Source: Streptomyces roseofulvus (GTDB taxonomy: Bacteria > Actinomycetota > Actinomycetes > Streptomycetales > Streptomycetaceae). Taken from it: a DNA stretch of 64,000 bases. Where the stretch lies: assembly GCF_039534915.1 (NCBI RefSeq), contig NZ_BAAAWE010000001.1, positions 5,518,001 to 5,582,000 of the forward strand, written 5' to 3'. A program made the translations under genes and the position numbers. Below, one piece after another: positions 6,992 to 15,748 of the stretch; positions within the stretch are counted from its first letter, which is position 1; each line of letters opens with the position of its first letter. The notes beneath the pieces are model-generated. The model was not told where the DNA came from. It saw nothing but the letters and a program-made list of their open reading frames with translations, and did no database searches.

Positions 6992-7954
6992 GTGACCCCC
7001 GCGGACCTCTCCCTCACCGTGCAGCACGCCGTGCGCCGTGCGGTCGACGACGGTGCGCTGCGGGTCGACGTCCCCTCGCGCGTCAAGGTCGAGAAGGCCC
7101 GGCCCGGAGGGGTGGGGGAGTACGCCAGCAGCGTCGCCCTCACCCTCGCGCGGCCCGCCGGGCGGCCCGCGCTCGACATCGCCTCGCTGCTCAAGGAGCG
7201 GCTGGACGGCGCCGCCGGGATCCTCGCCGTGGACATCACCGGGCCCGGCTTCCTGAACTTCACCCTCCGCCCGCAGGACGGCGCCGCACTCGTCCGGGCC
7301 GTCCGCGCCGCCGGGCTCTCGTACGGGCAGGGCGACGCGCTCGCCGGGCAGGCCGTGCGGTTCGCGCCGCCGGCCGAGGCCCGCGCCGCCGTCGTCGCCG
7401 GCTGCCTCACCGGGCTGCTGCGCGGCCAGGGCGCCGACGCCCGCGTCGAGGCCGGCGGCGAGCGGCCGTACGTCCACCCCGGTACGTACGACGTCGACGC
7501 GCTGGGGACCGACGCCGCCCGGTGGCGGCTGCTGCGGGCCGCGCCCCACGACCGGCCCCTCGACGGGCCCCCGCTCCTCGTACGGCACGAGCGCAACGCG
7601 CTCTTCCGCGTCCAGTACGCCCACTCCCGGACCCGGCGGCTCCTCGCCAACGGCGCCCGGCTCGGCGTCCTCCCCGGATACGAGACCGAGGTCGACGACC
7701 CGCTCCCCGCGCTGCTCCGCGACCACCCCGGCGTCCTCCTCGCCGCCGCCCGCCACCGCGCCCCCGACCGGGTCGCCCGGCACCTCGAAGCCGTCGCCGA
7801 CGCGCTGCTCGGCTTCCAGCACACCGTTCTGCCGCTCGGCGACGAGAAACCCTCGGCCGCCCACCGCTCCCGGCTCGCGCTCGCCGAAGCCGCCGGGACG
7901 GTGCTCGCCGGTGGCCTCTCCGTGCTCGGCATCAGCGCACCCGACCGGATCTGA
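6992..7954 (+). CDS. nrtL: ArgRS-related anticodon-binding-domain protein NrtL
   Basis: The protein has 320 residues. Its N-terminal part resembles the additional N-terminal domain of arginyl-tRNA synthetase (VDITGPGFLNFTL, residues about 78-90). The C-terminal half resembles the DALR anticodon-binding domain (LVRHERNALFRVQYAHSRTR, then ADALLGFQHTVLPLGDEKPS and a helical end). The class I catalytic core with HIGH and KMSKS motifs is absent, so it cannot charge tRNA. It sits next to a tRNA-Arg gene and 15 bases before lysA, a position taken by argS in some actinobacteria such as corynebacteria. It may bind tRNA-Arg or act in regulation; this is inference. The name follows the current annotation family as I remember it. 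Confidence 0.85.
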   Translation: MTPADLSLTVQHAVRRAVDDGALRVDVPSRVKVEKARPGGVGEYASSVALTLARPAGRPALDIASLLKERLDGAAGILAVDITGPGFLNFTLRPQDGAALVRAVRAAGLSYGQGDALAGQAVRFAPPAEARAAVVAGCLTGLLRGQGADARVEAGGERPYVHPGTYDVDALGTDAARWRLLRAAPHDRPLDGPPLLVRHERNALFRVQYAHSRTRRLLANGARLGVLPGYETEVDDPLPALLRDHPGVLLAAARHRAPDRVARHLEAVADALLGFQHTVLPLGDEKPSAAHRSRLALAEAAGTVLAGGLSVLGISAPDRI

Positions 7955-7969
7955 AAGAGCTGACCAGAC

Positions 7970-9361
7970 ATGAGCCGTTCCGCCCACCCCGCCGGCCCCC
8001 GGCACGCCGACGTCCTCCCCGAGGGCCACTACACCGCGCCGCCCGCCGACCTGAACACGCTCGACCCCAAGGTGTGGGCGCGGACCGTCGCCCGCGACGA
8101 GCAGGGGATCGCGACCATCGGCGGACTCCGCGTCACCGACCTCGCCGAGGAGTTCGGGACCCCCGCCTACTTCCTCGACGAGACCGACTTCCGTACCCGC
8201 TGCCGCGCCTGGGCCGAGGCCTTCGGGCCGGACGCCGACGTCTTCTACGCCGGCAAGGCGTTCCTCTCCCGCGCCATCGTCCGCTGGCTGCACGAGGAGG
8301 GGCTCAACCTCGACGTCTGCTCCGGCGGCGAGCTTGCCACCGCCCTCTCCGCCGGGATGCCCGCCGAGCGGATCGCCTTCCACGGCAACAACAAGAGCGA
8401 GGCCGAGATCCGGCGGGCCGTCGAGGCCGGCGTCGGCCGGATCGTCCTCGACTCCTTCCAGGAGATCGTCCGGGTCTCCCACATCGCCCAGTCCCTCGGC
8501 AAGCGGCAGCGCGTCCAGATCCGGGTGACCGTGGGCGTGGAGGCGCACACCCACGAGTTCATCGCCACCGCCCACGAGGACCAGAAGTTCGGCATCGCCC
8601 TCGCCGGCGGACAGGCCGCCGAGGCCGTACGCCGGGCGCTGAAGCTCGACGGCCTGGAGCTCATCGGCATCCACTCGCACATCGGCTCCCAGATCTTCGA
8701 CATGGCCGGCTTCGAGGTCTCCGCCCGCCGCGTCGTCCAGCTCCTCGCCGAGGTGCGCGACGAGCACGGCGTCGAGCTGCCCGAGATCGACCTCGGCGGC
8801 GGCCTCGGCATCGCGTACACCTCCGAGGACGACCCGCGCGAGCCGCACGAGATCGCCAAGGCGCTCAGCGAGATCGTGACGCGCGAGTGCGAGTCCGCCG
8901 GACTGCGCACCCCCCGGATCTCCGTCGAGCCGGGCCGCGCCATCGTCGGCCCGACCGCCTTCACCCTGTACCGGGTCGGCACCATCAAGCCCCTCGACGG
9001 GCTGCGCACGTACGTGAGCGTGGACGGCGGCATGTCGGACAACATCCGCACCGCCCTCTACGACGCCGAGTACAGCGTCAGCCTCGTCTCGCGCGTCAGC
9101 GACGCCGAGCCGATGCTCTCCCGGGTCGTCGGCAAGCACTGCGAGAGCGGCGACATCGTCGTGCGCGACGCCTTCCTCCCCGCCGACCTGGCGCCCGGCG
9201 ACCTCATCGCCGTGCCCGCCACCGGCGCCTACTGCCGCTCCATGGCGAGCAACTACAACCACGCCCTCCGGCCGCCCGTGGTGGCGGTCCGGGACGGCGA
9301 AGCAAGGGTCATCGTCCGGCGCGAGACGGAGGAAGATCTCCTGCGTCTCGACGTCGGCTGA
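7970..9361 (+). CDS. lysA: Diaminopimelate decarboxylase
   Basis: The 463-residue enzyme decarboxylates meso-diaminopimelate to L-lysine, the last step of lysine synthesis. It is a fold III PLP enzyme. The PLP-binding lysine is in YAGKAFLSRA (about residue 94). HSHIGSQIFD, EIDLGGGLGIAY and SVEPGRAIVG follow in the barrel, and CESGD in the C-terminal domain supplies the active-site cysteine from the partner subunit. The ATG at 7970 is 15 bases after nrtL, so the two are probably cotranscribed. Length matches actinobacterial LysA. A compact hairpin follows before hom. Confidence 0.96.
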   Translation: MSRSAHPAGPRHADVLPEGHYTAPPADLNTLDPKVWARTVARDEQGIATIGGLRVTDLAEEFGTPAYFLDETDFRTRCRAWAEAFGPDADVFYAGKAFLSRAIVRWLHEEGLNLDVCSGGELATALSAGMPAERIAFHGNNKSEAEIRRAVEAGVGRIVLDSFQEIVRVSHIAQSLGKRQRVQIRVTVGVEAHTHEFIATAHEDQKFGIALAGGQAAEAVRRALKLDGLELIGIHSHIGSQIFDMAGFEVSARRVVQLLAEVRDEHGVELPEIDLGGGLGIAYTSEDDPREPHEIAKALSEIVTRECESAGLRTPRISVEPGRAIVGPTAFTLYRVGTIKPLDGLRTYVSVDGGMSDNIRTALYDAEYSVSLVSRVSDAEPMLSRVVGKHCESGDIVVRDAFLPADLAPGDLIAVPATGAYCRSMASNYNHALRPPVVAVRDGEARVIVRRETEEDLLRLDVG

Positions 9362-9397
9362 TGAAATAGTCGAGTGGTGGAATCGATGTCTCAGGAT

Positions 9398-9426
9398 CCG
9401 GACGGGCGGCTGAATCGTCCGTCCGG
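9398..9426 (+). other. Hairpin between lysA and hom
   Basis: Perfect 8-bp arms CCGGACGG and CCGTCCGG are separated by 13 bases. There is no T-run. It could be a weak terminator for lysA or a leader structure for hom. I saw no leader peptide rich in threonine codons in this 139-base gap. Confidence 0.4.
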
Positions 9427-9500
9427 TGAGTGAGACTGGTTCCCACCCCCGCCAGAACCGTAGAGATACGAATCAGAAGTACGAGAAACGAGGTCGGATG

Positions 9501-10790
9501 ATGCGTACGCGTCCGCTGAAGGTGGCGCTGCTGGGCTGTGGAGTTGTCGGCTCCGAGGTGGCGCGCATCATGACGACGCACGCCGACGACCTCGCCGCGC
9601 GCATCGGCGCGCCGATCGAGCTCGCCGGCGTGGCCGTCCGCCGGCCCGACAAGGTCCGCGGCGGCATCGACCCCGCCCTGATCACCACCGACGCGACCGC
9701 CCTGGTCAAACGCGGGGACATCGACGTCGTCGTCGAGGTCATCGGCGGGATCGAGCCGGCCCGCACCCTCATCACCACCGCCTTCGAGCACGGCGCCTCC
9801 GTGGTCTCCGCCAACAAGGCGCTGCTCGCCCAGGACGGCGCGACCCTCTACGCGGCCGCCGAGCAGCACGGGCAGGACCTCTACTACGAGGCCGCCGTCG
9901 CCGGCGCCATCCCGCTGATCCGGCCGCTCCGCGAGTCCCTCGCCGGCGACAAGATCAACCGGGTGATGGGCATCGTCAACGGCACCACCAACTTCATCCT
10001 CGACAAGATGGACTCGACCGGCGCCGGCTACCAGGAGGCCCTGGACGAGGCCACCGCGCTCGGGTACGCCGAGGCCGACCCGACCGCCGACGTGGAGGGC
10101 TTCGACGCCGCCGCCAAGGCCGCCATCCTCGCCGGGATCGCCTTCCACACGCGCGTGCGCCTCGACGACGTCTACCGCGAGGGCATGACCGAGGTCACCG
10201 CCGCCGACTTCGCCTCCGCCAGGCAGATGGGCTGCACCATCAAGCTGCTCGCGATCTGCGAGCGGGCCGCCGACGGCGGGTCCGTCACCGCGCGCGTGCA
10301 CCCCGCGATGATCCCGCTGAGCCACCCGCTGGCCTCCGTCCGCGAGGCGTACAACGCGGTCTTCGTCGAGGCGGAGGCCGCCGGGCGGCTCATGTTCTAC
10401 GGCCCCGGCGCCGGCGGCTCGCCGACCGCCTCGGCCGTCCTCGGCGACATCGTCGCCGTCTGCCGCAACCGTCTCAACGAGGCGACGGGCCCCGGCGAGT
10501 CCGCGTACACCCAGCTGCCCGTGAGCCCCATGGGCGACGTGGTGACGCGGTACCACATCAGTCTCGACGTGGCCGACAAGCCGGGCGTCCTCGCCCAGGT
10601 CGCGACGGTCTTCGCCGAGCACGGCGTATCGATCGATACCGTGCGCCAGCAGGGCAAGGACGGCGAGGCGTCCCTCGTCGTCGTCACCCACCGCGCGGCC
10701 GACGCCGCCCTCTCCGGGACGGTCGAGGCGCTGCGCAAGCTCGACACCGTGCGCGGTGTCGCCAGCATCATGCGTGTTGAAGGGGAGTAA
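9501..10790 (+). CDS. hom: Homoserine dehydrogenase
   Basis: The 429-residue enzyme reduces aspartate semialdehyde to homoserine with NAD(P)H, the branch toward threonine and methionine. The Rossmann motif LLGCGVVGSEV is at the N-terminus, SANKALLA and GIVNGTTNFIL mark the catalytic domain, and a C-terminal ACT domain (DKPGVLAQVATVFAEHGVS) is the usual site of threonine feedback inhibition. Two ATGs are adjacent (9498 and 9501); the second gives 7 bases of spacing from GAGG and fits the family N-terminus MRTRPLKVALLGCG. thrC follows after 6 bases, so these form an operon. Confidence 0.95.
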   Translation: MRTRPLKVALLGCGVVGSEVARIMTTHADDLAARIGAPIELAGVAVRRPDKVRGGIDPALITTDATALVKRGDIDVVVEVIGGIEPARTLITTAFEHGASVVSANKALLAQDGATLYAAAEQHGQDLYYEAAVAGAIPLIRPLRESLAGDKINRVMGIVNGTTNFILDKMDSTGAGYQEALDEATALGYAEADPTADVEGFDAAAKAAILAGIAFHTRVRLDDVYREGMTEVTAADFASARQMGCTIKLLAICERAADGGSVTARVHPAMIPLSHPLASVREAYNAVFVEAEAAGRLMFYGPGAGGSPTASAVLGDIVAVCRNRLNEATGPGESAYTQLPVSPMGDVVTRYHISLDVADKPGVLAQVATVFAEHGVSIDTVRQQGKDGEASLVVVTHRAADAALSGTVEALRKLDTVRGVASIMRVEGE

Positions 10791-10796
10791 GGACCC

Positions 10797-11867
10797 ATGA
10801 CCAACCAGGGCACCCACCAGTGGCGCGGCATCATCGAGGAGTACCGGGACCGCCTTCCGGTCACGGACACGACGCCGGTCGTCACGCTCCGTGAGGGCGG
10901 CACGCCGCTCGTCCCCGCTCAGGTCCTCTCCGAGCGCACGGGCTGCGAGGTGCACCTCAAGGTCGAGGGCGCCAACCCCACCGGCTCCTTCAAGGACCGG
11001 GGCATGACGATGGCCATCACCCGGGCCAAGGAGGAGGGCGCCAAGGCGGTCATCTGCGCCTCCACCGGCAACACCTCCGCCTCCGCCGCCGCGTACGCGG
11101 TGCGGGCCGGGATGGTCTCGGCCGTGCTGGTGCCCCAGGGCAAGATCGCGCTGGGCAAGATGGGCCAGGCCCTCGTGCACGGCGCGAAGATCCTCCAGGT
11201 CGACGGCAACTTCGACGACTGCCTGACGCTGGCCCGCTCGCTCTCCGAGAACTACCCGGTGGCGCTGGTCAATTCGGTCAACCCGGTCCGCATCGAGGGC
11301 CAGAAGACCGCCGCGTTCGAGATCGTGGACATGCTGGGCGACGCCCCCGACATCCACGTGCTGCCCGTCGGCAACGCCGGCAACATCACGGCCTACTGGA
11401 AGGGCTACACCGAGTACGCCGCCGACGGTATGGCCACCCACCGGCCGCGGATGTGGGGCTTCCAGGCGTCCGGTTCGGCCCCGCTGGTGCGCGGCGAGGT
11501 CGTCAAGGACCCGTCGACCATCGCCACCGCGATCCGCATCGGCAACCCGGCCTCGTGGCAGTACGCGATCGCCGCGCGCGACGAGTCGGGCGGCTTCATC
11601 GACGAGGTGACGGACCGTGAGATCCTGCGCGCCTACCGCCTGTTGGCCGCGCAGGAGGGCGTCTTCGTGGAGCCCGCCTCGGCCGCCTCGGTCGCCGGTC
11701 TGCTGAAGGCCGCCGAGCAGGGCAAGGTCGACCCGGGCCAGCGGATCGTCTGCACGGTCACCGGGAACGGCCTGAAGGACCCCGACTGGGCCGTCGCCGG
11801 CGCCCCGCAGCCGGTCACCGTCCCGGTGGACGCCGCGGCCGCCGCCGAGCGGCTCGGACTGGCCTGA
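10797..11867 (+). CDS. thrC: Threonine synthase
   Basis: The 356-residue PLP-dependent enzyme converts O-phosphohomoserine to threonine. The PLP lysine lies in NPTGSFKDRGMTMA (about residue 66). STGNTSASAAAYA binds substrate phosphate and PLP, and LPVGNAGNITAYWKGY supports the fold II family. It starts 6 bases after hom with an upstream AGGGGAG-type site (AAGGGGAGTAAGG). thrB, the kinase that makes its substrate, lies 321 bases downstream on the same strand, probably with its own promoter. Confidence 0.95.
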   Translation: MTNQGTHQWRGIIEEYRDRLPVTDTTPVVTLREGGTPLVPAQVLSERTGCEVHLKVEGANPTGSFKDRGMTMAITRAKEEGAKAVICASTGNTSASAAAYAVRAGMVSAVLVPQGKIALGKMGQALVHGAKILQVDGNFDDCLTLARSLSENYPVALVNSVNPVRIEGQKTAAFEIVDMLGDAPDIHVLPVGNAGNITAYWKGYTEYAADGMATHRPRMWGFQASGSAPLVRGEVVKDPSTIATAIRIGNPASWQYAIAARDESGGFIDEVTDREILRAYRLLAAQEGVFVEPASAASVAGLLKAAEQGKVDPGQRIVCTVTGNGLKDPDWAVAGAPQPVTVPVDAAAAAERLGLA

Positions 11868-12188
11868 TCCCGATGCCCCGGACGGGGGAGCGGATGCTCG
11901 GGAACGAGCGGAAGTTCCCCCGGCCGGGTGAGGCCCCTGGTCGAAACCCGATCAGGAACGTACATAGGCGCACAGGTTGGCGCGCGACACGCATCGTGCG
12001 CCTCCCGTGCGCCCTATGTCGCCACAGAACCTTCCTTCGATAGGCTGTACCGAACCCGCCCCGGCGCATATGCGCGGTGTCGTCGCCGTGGTCGCCTCCT
12101 CGCGACCGAACGGCCGAAACGGCCCCCCGGGTTCCCCAGCACTTCTCTTGAACACCCCGTTGCCGCAGTCAAGGAGAGTCATCGAGCG
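11868..12188 (+). promoter_or_regulatory. thrC-thrB intergenic region with hairpin and -10-like box
   Basis: These 321 bases hold no gene. Just after thrC a GGGGGA/TCCCCC stem encloses a GCTCG-GGAA-CGAGC hairpin (about 11884-11921), a likely terminator. A TAGGCT hexamer at 12041-12046 could be the -10 of a thrB promoter; no convincing -35 is seen. AAGGAGAG near 12171 is the thrB ribosome site. Confidence 0.4.
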
Positions 12189-13106
12189 ATGGCCGGTCCC
12201 GCGTTCCGCGCCGCCGCCGTACGGGTGCGCGTCCCCGCCACCAGCGCCAACCTCGGCCCGGGCTTCGACGCCTTCGGCCTGTCGCTGGGCCTCTACGACG
12301 ACGTCGTCGTCCGGGTCGCCGACTCCGGGCTGCACGTCGACATCGCCGGCGAGGGCGCCGAGACGCTCCCGCGCGACGAGAAGCACCTGCTCGTACGCTC
12401 CCTGCGCACGGCCTTCGACCTGCTCGGCGGGCAGCCGCGCGGCCTTGAGGTCGTCTGCGCCAACCGCATCCCGCACGGCCGCGGCCTCGGCTCCTCCTCC
12501 GCCGCCATCTGCGCCGGCATCGTCGCCGCCCGCGCCGTGACCATAGGCGGGGACGCCAAGCTCGACGAGGCCGCCCTCCTGGAGCTGGCCACCGAGATCG
12601 AGGGCCACCCCGACAACGTCGCCGCCTGTCTGCTCGGCGGCTTCACCCTCGCGTGGACCGAGGCCGGCGCCGCGCGGGCGATCAGGATGGATCCCTCGGA
12701 TTCCATCGTTCCGGTGGTTTTCGTGCCCGGGAAGCCGGTGCTGACCGAGACCGCCCGGGGCCTGCTGCCGCGCACCGTCCCGCACGTCGACGCCGCCGCC
12801 AACGCCGGTCGCGCCGCCCTCCTCGTCGAGGCCCTGACCCGCCGCCCCGAGCTGCTGCTCGCGGCCACCGAGGACCGGCTGCACCAGGAGTACCGGGCCC
12901 CCGCGATGCCGGAGAGCATCGCACTGGTGAACCGGCTGCGGGCGGACGGCGTGCCCGCGGTCATCTCCGGCGCGGGCCCCACGGTCCTCGCGCTGGCCGA
13001 CAACGGGACGGCCGACAAGGTCGCCCTGCTCGCGGGCGAGGGCTGGGCCGCCAACCGGCTCGACCTCGACGCGTCCGGAGCGAGCGTGCTGCCGCTGGCG
13101 CCCTGA
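12189..13106 (+). CDS. thrB: Homoserine kinase
   Basis: The 305-residue GHMP-family kinase phosphorylates homoserine to feed threonine synthase. Motifs in order are VRVPATSANLGPGFDAFG at the N-terminus, HGRGLGSSSAAICAGI (the glycine- and serine-rich ATP loop, about residues 93-110), and AVISGAGPTVLAL near the C-terminus. The ATG at 12189 follows a strong AAGGAGAG; upstream in-frame starts would add a basic, non-conserved leader. It has its own upstream region rather than being directly coupled to thrC. Confidence 0.95.
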   Translation: MAGPAFRAAAVRVRVPATSANLGPGFDAFGLSLGLYDDVVVRVADSGLHVDIAGEGAETLPRDEKHLLVRSLRTAFDLLGGQPRGLEVVCANRIPHGRGLGSSSAAICAGIVAARAVTIGGDAKLDEAALLELATEIEGHPDNVAACLLGGFTLAWTEAGAARAIRMDPSDSIVPVVFVPGKPVLTETARGLLPRTVPHVDAAANAGRAALLVEALTRRPELLLAATEDRLHQEYRAPAMPESIALVNRLRADGVPAVISGAGPTVLALADNGTADKVALLAGEGWAANRLDLDASGASVLPLAP

Positions 13107-13536
13107 GGGCGCGGCGGCGGACGCCGTACGGGACGCCGGGCAGCGTCCTGAACACGCGATTGCCGGTGAGTGAGAGGGGGAATGTTTGTTGGAGCCGGTA
13201 GTGTTAACCTCAAGTCTGCACCCGACCTCTTTGTGGAGCGGTGCGGAGTGTCCCCTCAGGGACCACCCATTCTTCCGGGAGCCTCCCCAACTGCCTGAGC
13301 AGCCTGCCTGAGCAGTTTCGAGCACGCTCCGGAACCGGCACGACACCCCTCGCTCTTCCCATGCGAGGGCCGAGCAGGGGGCGCTCGGGCCGGACCCACA
13401 GCACGTTTTCTCTCCTCTCGCCGCATCCCGGCGGGACCACCGCCCCGGACACGGTCCGCCAACCAGGACCGCTGCCGGACAGCACAACCGGTCGCCGAGC
13501 CACAGGGCCGACGTCCGCTCCAGGGAAGGACCCTTC
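13107..13536 (+). promoter_or_regulatory. Long rho leader region
   Basis: The 430 bases before rho contain no gene I can support. A GTTAAC box at 13203-13208 with GAATGT 17 bases upstream (13180-13185) could be a promoter, leaving an mRNA leader of about 320 bases. Rho is autoregulated in several bacteria through its leader, so this length is compatible with leader control, but no specific attenuator could be proven by eye. AGGGAAGGA precedes the GTG start. Confidence 0.4.
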
Positions 13537-15537
13537 GTGAGCGACACCACCGATCTGATGGGCGTGACTGCCGACGAGACCGTCGACGCCGCCGCGCCCG
13601 CCGCAGGTGCTGCCAGTGGCGGCACCGCACGGCGCCGCCGCTCCGGCACCGGCCTCGAGGGCATGGTCCTGGCCGAGCTGCAGCAGGTCGCGTCCGGCCT
13701 CGGCATCAGGGGCACCGCGCGGATGCGCAAGAGCCAGCTGATCGAGGTCATCAAGGAGGCGCAGGCCGGTTCCGGCTCCGCCGCCCCCGCCAAGGCCGAG
13801 GCCGCCGCCGAGACCAAGCCGAAGCGCCGCGCCACCTCCAAGGCCCGCACGGGCGAGACCGCCGAGGCCGCCGCGCCGAAGGCGGAGAAGGCCGAGCCGG
13901 CCCCCGCCCAGCAGCAGATCGACATCCCGGGCCAGCCGTCGAAGTCCGCCGAGCAGGCCGACGAGCAGCCGGCCGGCGAGCGCCGCCGCCGCCGTGCCAC
14001 CGCCCCCGCCGGTTCGCCGGAGGGCGCCGAGGGCGCGCAGGCCGTCAAGGCCGAGACGCGTACCGAGGCCAAGGGCGAGCCGCAGGGCGACAAGGCCGAG
14101 GCCGCCGTCGACGGCGCCGAGGGCCGCAGCCGCCGGGACCGCCGTGACCGCCGCGACCGCCAGCGCGAGCGCGGCAAGGGCGACGACCAGCAGCAGGGCG
14201 GCGGCCAGCGCAAGGACCAGCAGCGCCAGGGCCAGGGCCAGGGGCAGCAGCAGGGCCAGGGCCAGGGGCCGCAGGGCGGCTTCCAGGACGACGACGACTT
14301 CGAGGGCGGCCGCCGCGGCCGGCGCGGCCGCTACCGCGACCGCCGCGGGCGTCGCGGGCGCGACGAGTTCGCCGCCGGCGAGCCGCAGGTCTCCGACGAC
14401 GACGTCCTGATCCCCGTCGCGGGCATCCTCGACATCCTCGACAACTACGCGTTCATCCGGACCTCCGGCTACCTGCCCGGTCCGAACGACGTGTACGTCT
14501 CCCTCGCCCAGGTCCGCAAGAGCGGTCTGCGCAAGGGCGACCACCTCACCGGCGCGGTCCGCCAGCCGAAGGAGGGCGAGCGCCGCGAGAAGTTCAACGC
14601 GCTGGTCCGCCTGGACTCGGTCAACGGCATGGCGCCGGACTCCGGCCGCGGCCGCCCCGAGTTCAACAAGCTGACCCCGCTCTACCCGCAGGACCGGCTC
14701 CGCCTGGAGACCGACCCGGGCGTGCTGACCACGCGGATCATCGACCTCGTGTCGCCGATCGGCAAGGGCCAGCGCGGTCTGATCGTGGCCCCGCCGAAGA
14801 CCGGCAAGACCATGATCATGCAGGCGATCGCCAACGCGATCACCCACAACAACCCCGAGTGCCACCTGATGGTCGTCCTGGTCGACGAGCGTCCGGAAGA
14901 GGTCACCGACATGCAGCGGTCGGTGAAGGGCGAGGTCATCTCCTCGACCTTCGACCGCCCCGCCGAGGACCACACCACCGTCGCCGAGCTGGCCATCGAG
15001 CGCGCCAAGCGTCTCGTCGAGCTGGGTCACGACGTGGTCGTCCTGCTGGACTCCATCACCCGCCTGGGCCGCGCGTACAACCTCGCGGCGCCCGCCTCCG
15101 GCCGCATCCTGTCCGGTGGTGTCGACTCGACCGCGCTCTACCCGCCGAAGCGCTTCTTCGGTGCCGCGCGCAACATCGAGGACGGCGGCTCGCTGACCAT
15201 CCTGGCCACCGCGCTGGTCGACACCGGCTCGCGCATGGACGAGGTGATCTTCGAGGAGTTCAAGGGCACCGGCAACATGGAGCTCAAGCTCGACCGGAAG
15301 CTCGCCGACAAGCGGATCTTCCCGGCCGTCGACGTCGACGCCTCGGGCACCCGCAAGGAGGAGATCCTCCTCGGCAGCGACGAGCTCGCCGTCACCTGGA
15401 AGCTCCGCCGCGTGCTGCACGCGCTCGACCAGCAGCAGGCCATCGAGCTGCTCCTGGACAAGCTCAAGCAGACGAAGTCGAACGGCGAGTTCCTGCTGCA
15501 GATCCAGAAGACGACGCCGGGCGGCAACAACGACTGA
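13537..15537 (+). CDS. rho: Transcription termination factor Rho, actinobacterial long form
   Basis: The 666-residue hexameric RNA-dependent ATPase terminates transcription of untranslated RNA. A Rho N-terminal helix bundle (about 38-75, GLEGMVLAELQQVASGLGI) is split from the RNA-binding OB fold (about 288-370, DILDNYAFIRTSGYLPG) by about 200 residues of low-complexity sequence rich in Ala, Glu, Arg, Gln and Gly (QQGQGQG and RRDRRDRRDR runs). The ATPase core has Walker A PPKTGKT (about 420) and LVDERPEEVTDM. Such insertions are normal in actinobacterial Rho and add RNA-binding ability. The GTG start has a good ribosome site, and a strong terminator follows. Confidence 0.96.
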   Translation: MSDTTDLMGVTADETVDAAAPAAGAASGGTARRRRSGTGLEGMVLAELQQVASGLGIRGTARMRKSQLIEVIKEAQAGSGSAAPAKAEAAAETKPKRRATSKARTGETAEAAAPKAEKAEPAPAQQQIDIPGQPSKSAEQADEQPAGERRRRRATAPAGSPEGAEGAQAVKAETRTEAKGEPQGDKAEAAVDGAEGRSRRDRRDRRDRQRERGKGDDQQQGGGQRKDQQRQGQGQGQQQGQGQGPQGGFQDDDDFEGGRRGRRGRYRDRRGRRGRDEFAAGEPQVSDDDVLIPVAGILDILDNYAFIRTSGYLPGPNDVYVSLAQVRKSGLRKGDHLTGAVRQPKEGERREKFNALVRLDSVNGMAPDSGRGRPEFNKLTPLYPQDRLRLETDPGVLTTRIIDLVSPIGKGQRGLIVAPPKTGKTMIMQAIANAITHNNPECHLMVVLVDERPEEVTDMQRSVKGEVISSTFDRPAEDHTTVAELAIERAKRLVELGHDVVVLLDSITRLGRAYNLAAPASGRILSGGVDSTALYPPKRFFGAARNIEDGGSLTILATALVDTGSRMDEVIFEEFKGTGNMELKLDRKLADKRIFPAVDVDASGTRKEEILLGSDELAVTWKLRRVLHALDQQQAIELLLDKLKQTKSNGEFLLQIQKTTPGGNND

Positions 15538-15612
15538 GGTCGCCGAGGAGACCTCGGTCACACGACGGAGGCCGGCCCCAGGGCCGAGATCCGTTCGTGA
15601 CCTGCGCGAACA

Positions 15613-15645
15613 CTGTGCCCGCCACTCATCGAGTGGCGGGCACAG
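15613..15645 (+). terminator. Terminator after rho
   Basis: A perfect 15-bp stem (CTGTGCCCGCCACTC with its complement) and a 3-base loop lie 75 bases after the rho stop codon. Confidence 0.8.
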
Positions 15646-15748
15646 CGCGTTGTCGGCAGCTCGCTCACCGAAACCTCACAGGTCCGTATGCAACCCTTTC
15701 GGGTGCTTCGCCGTCACAAAAGGTGAACCATAGGCCCGAGGGAAGACG

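Noticed and set aside
6659..9262. Long minus-strand frame opposite nrtL and lysA
   Set aside because: Its Gly/Asp/Val-rich translation is the usual antisense shadow in high-GC DNA, while the plus-strand frames have full LysA and ArgRS-like motifs.
9362..9500. Threonine attenuator or riboswitch before hom
   Set aside because: There is one 8-bp hairpin but no leader peptide with threonine or methionine codons, no T-run and no known riboswitch core.
13241..13540. A 99-residue frame in the rho leader that ends across the rho start codon
   Set aside because: The translation is Ser/Thr/Arg/Pro-rich without protein character and has no ribosome site. It looks like an open frame caused by GC bias, although a leader peptide cannot be fully excluded.
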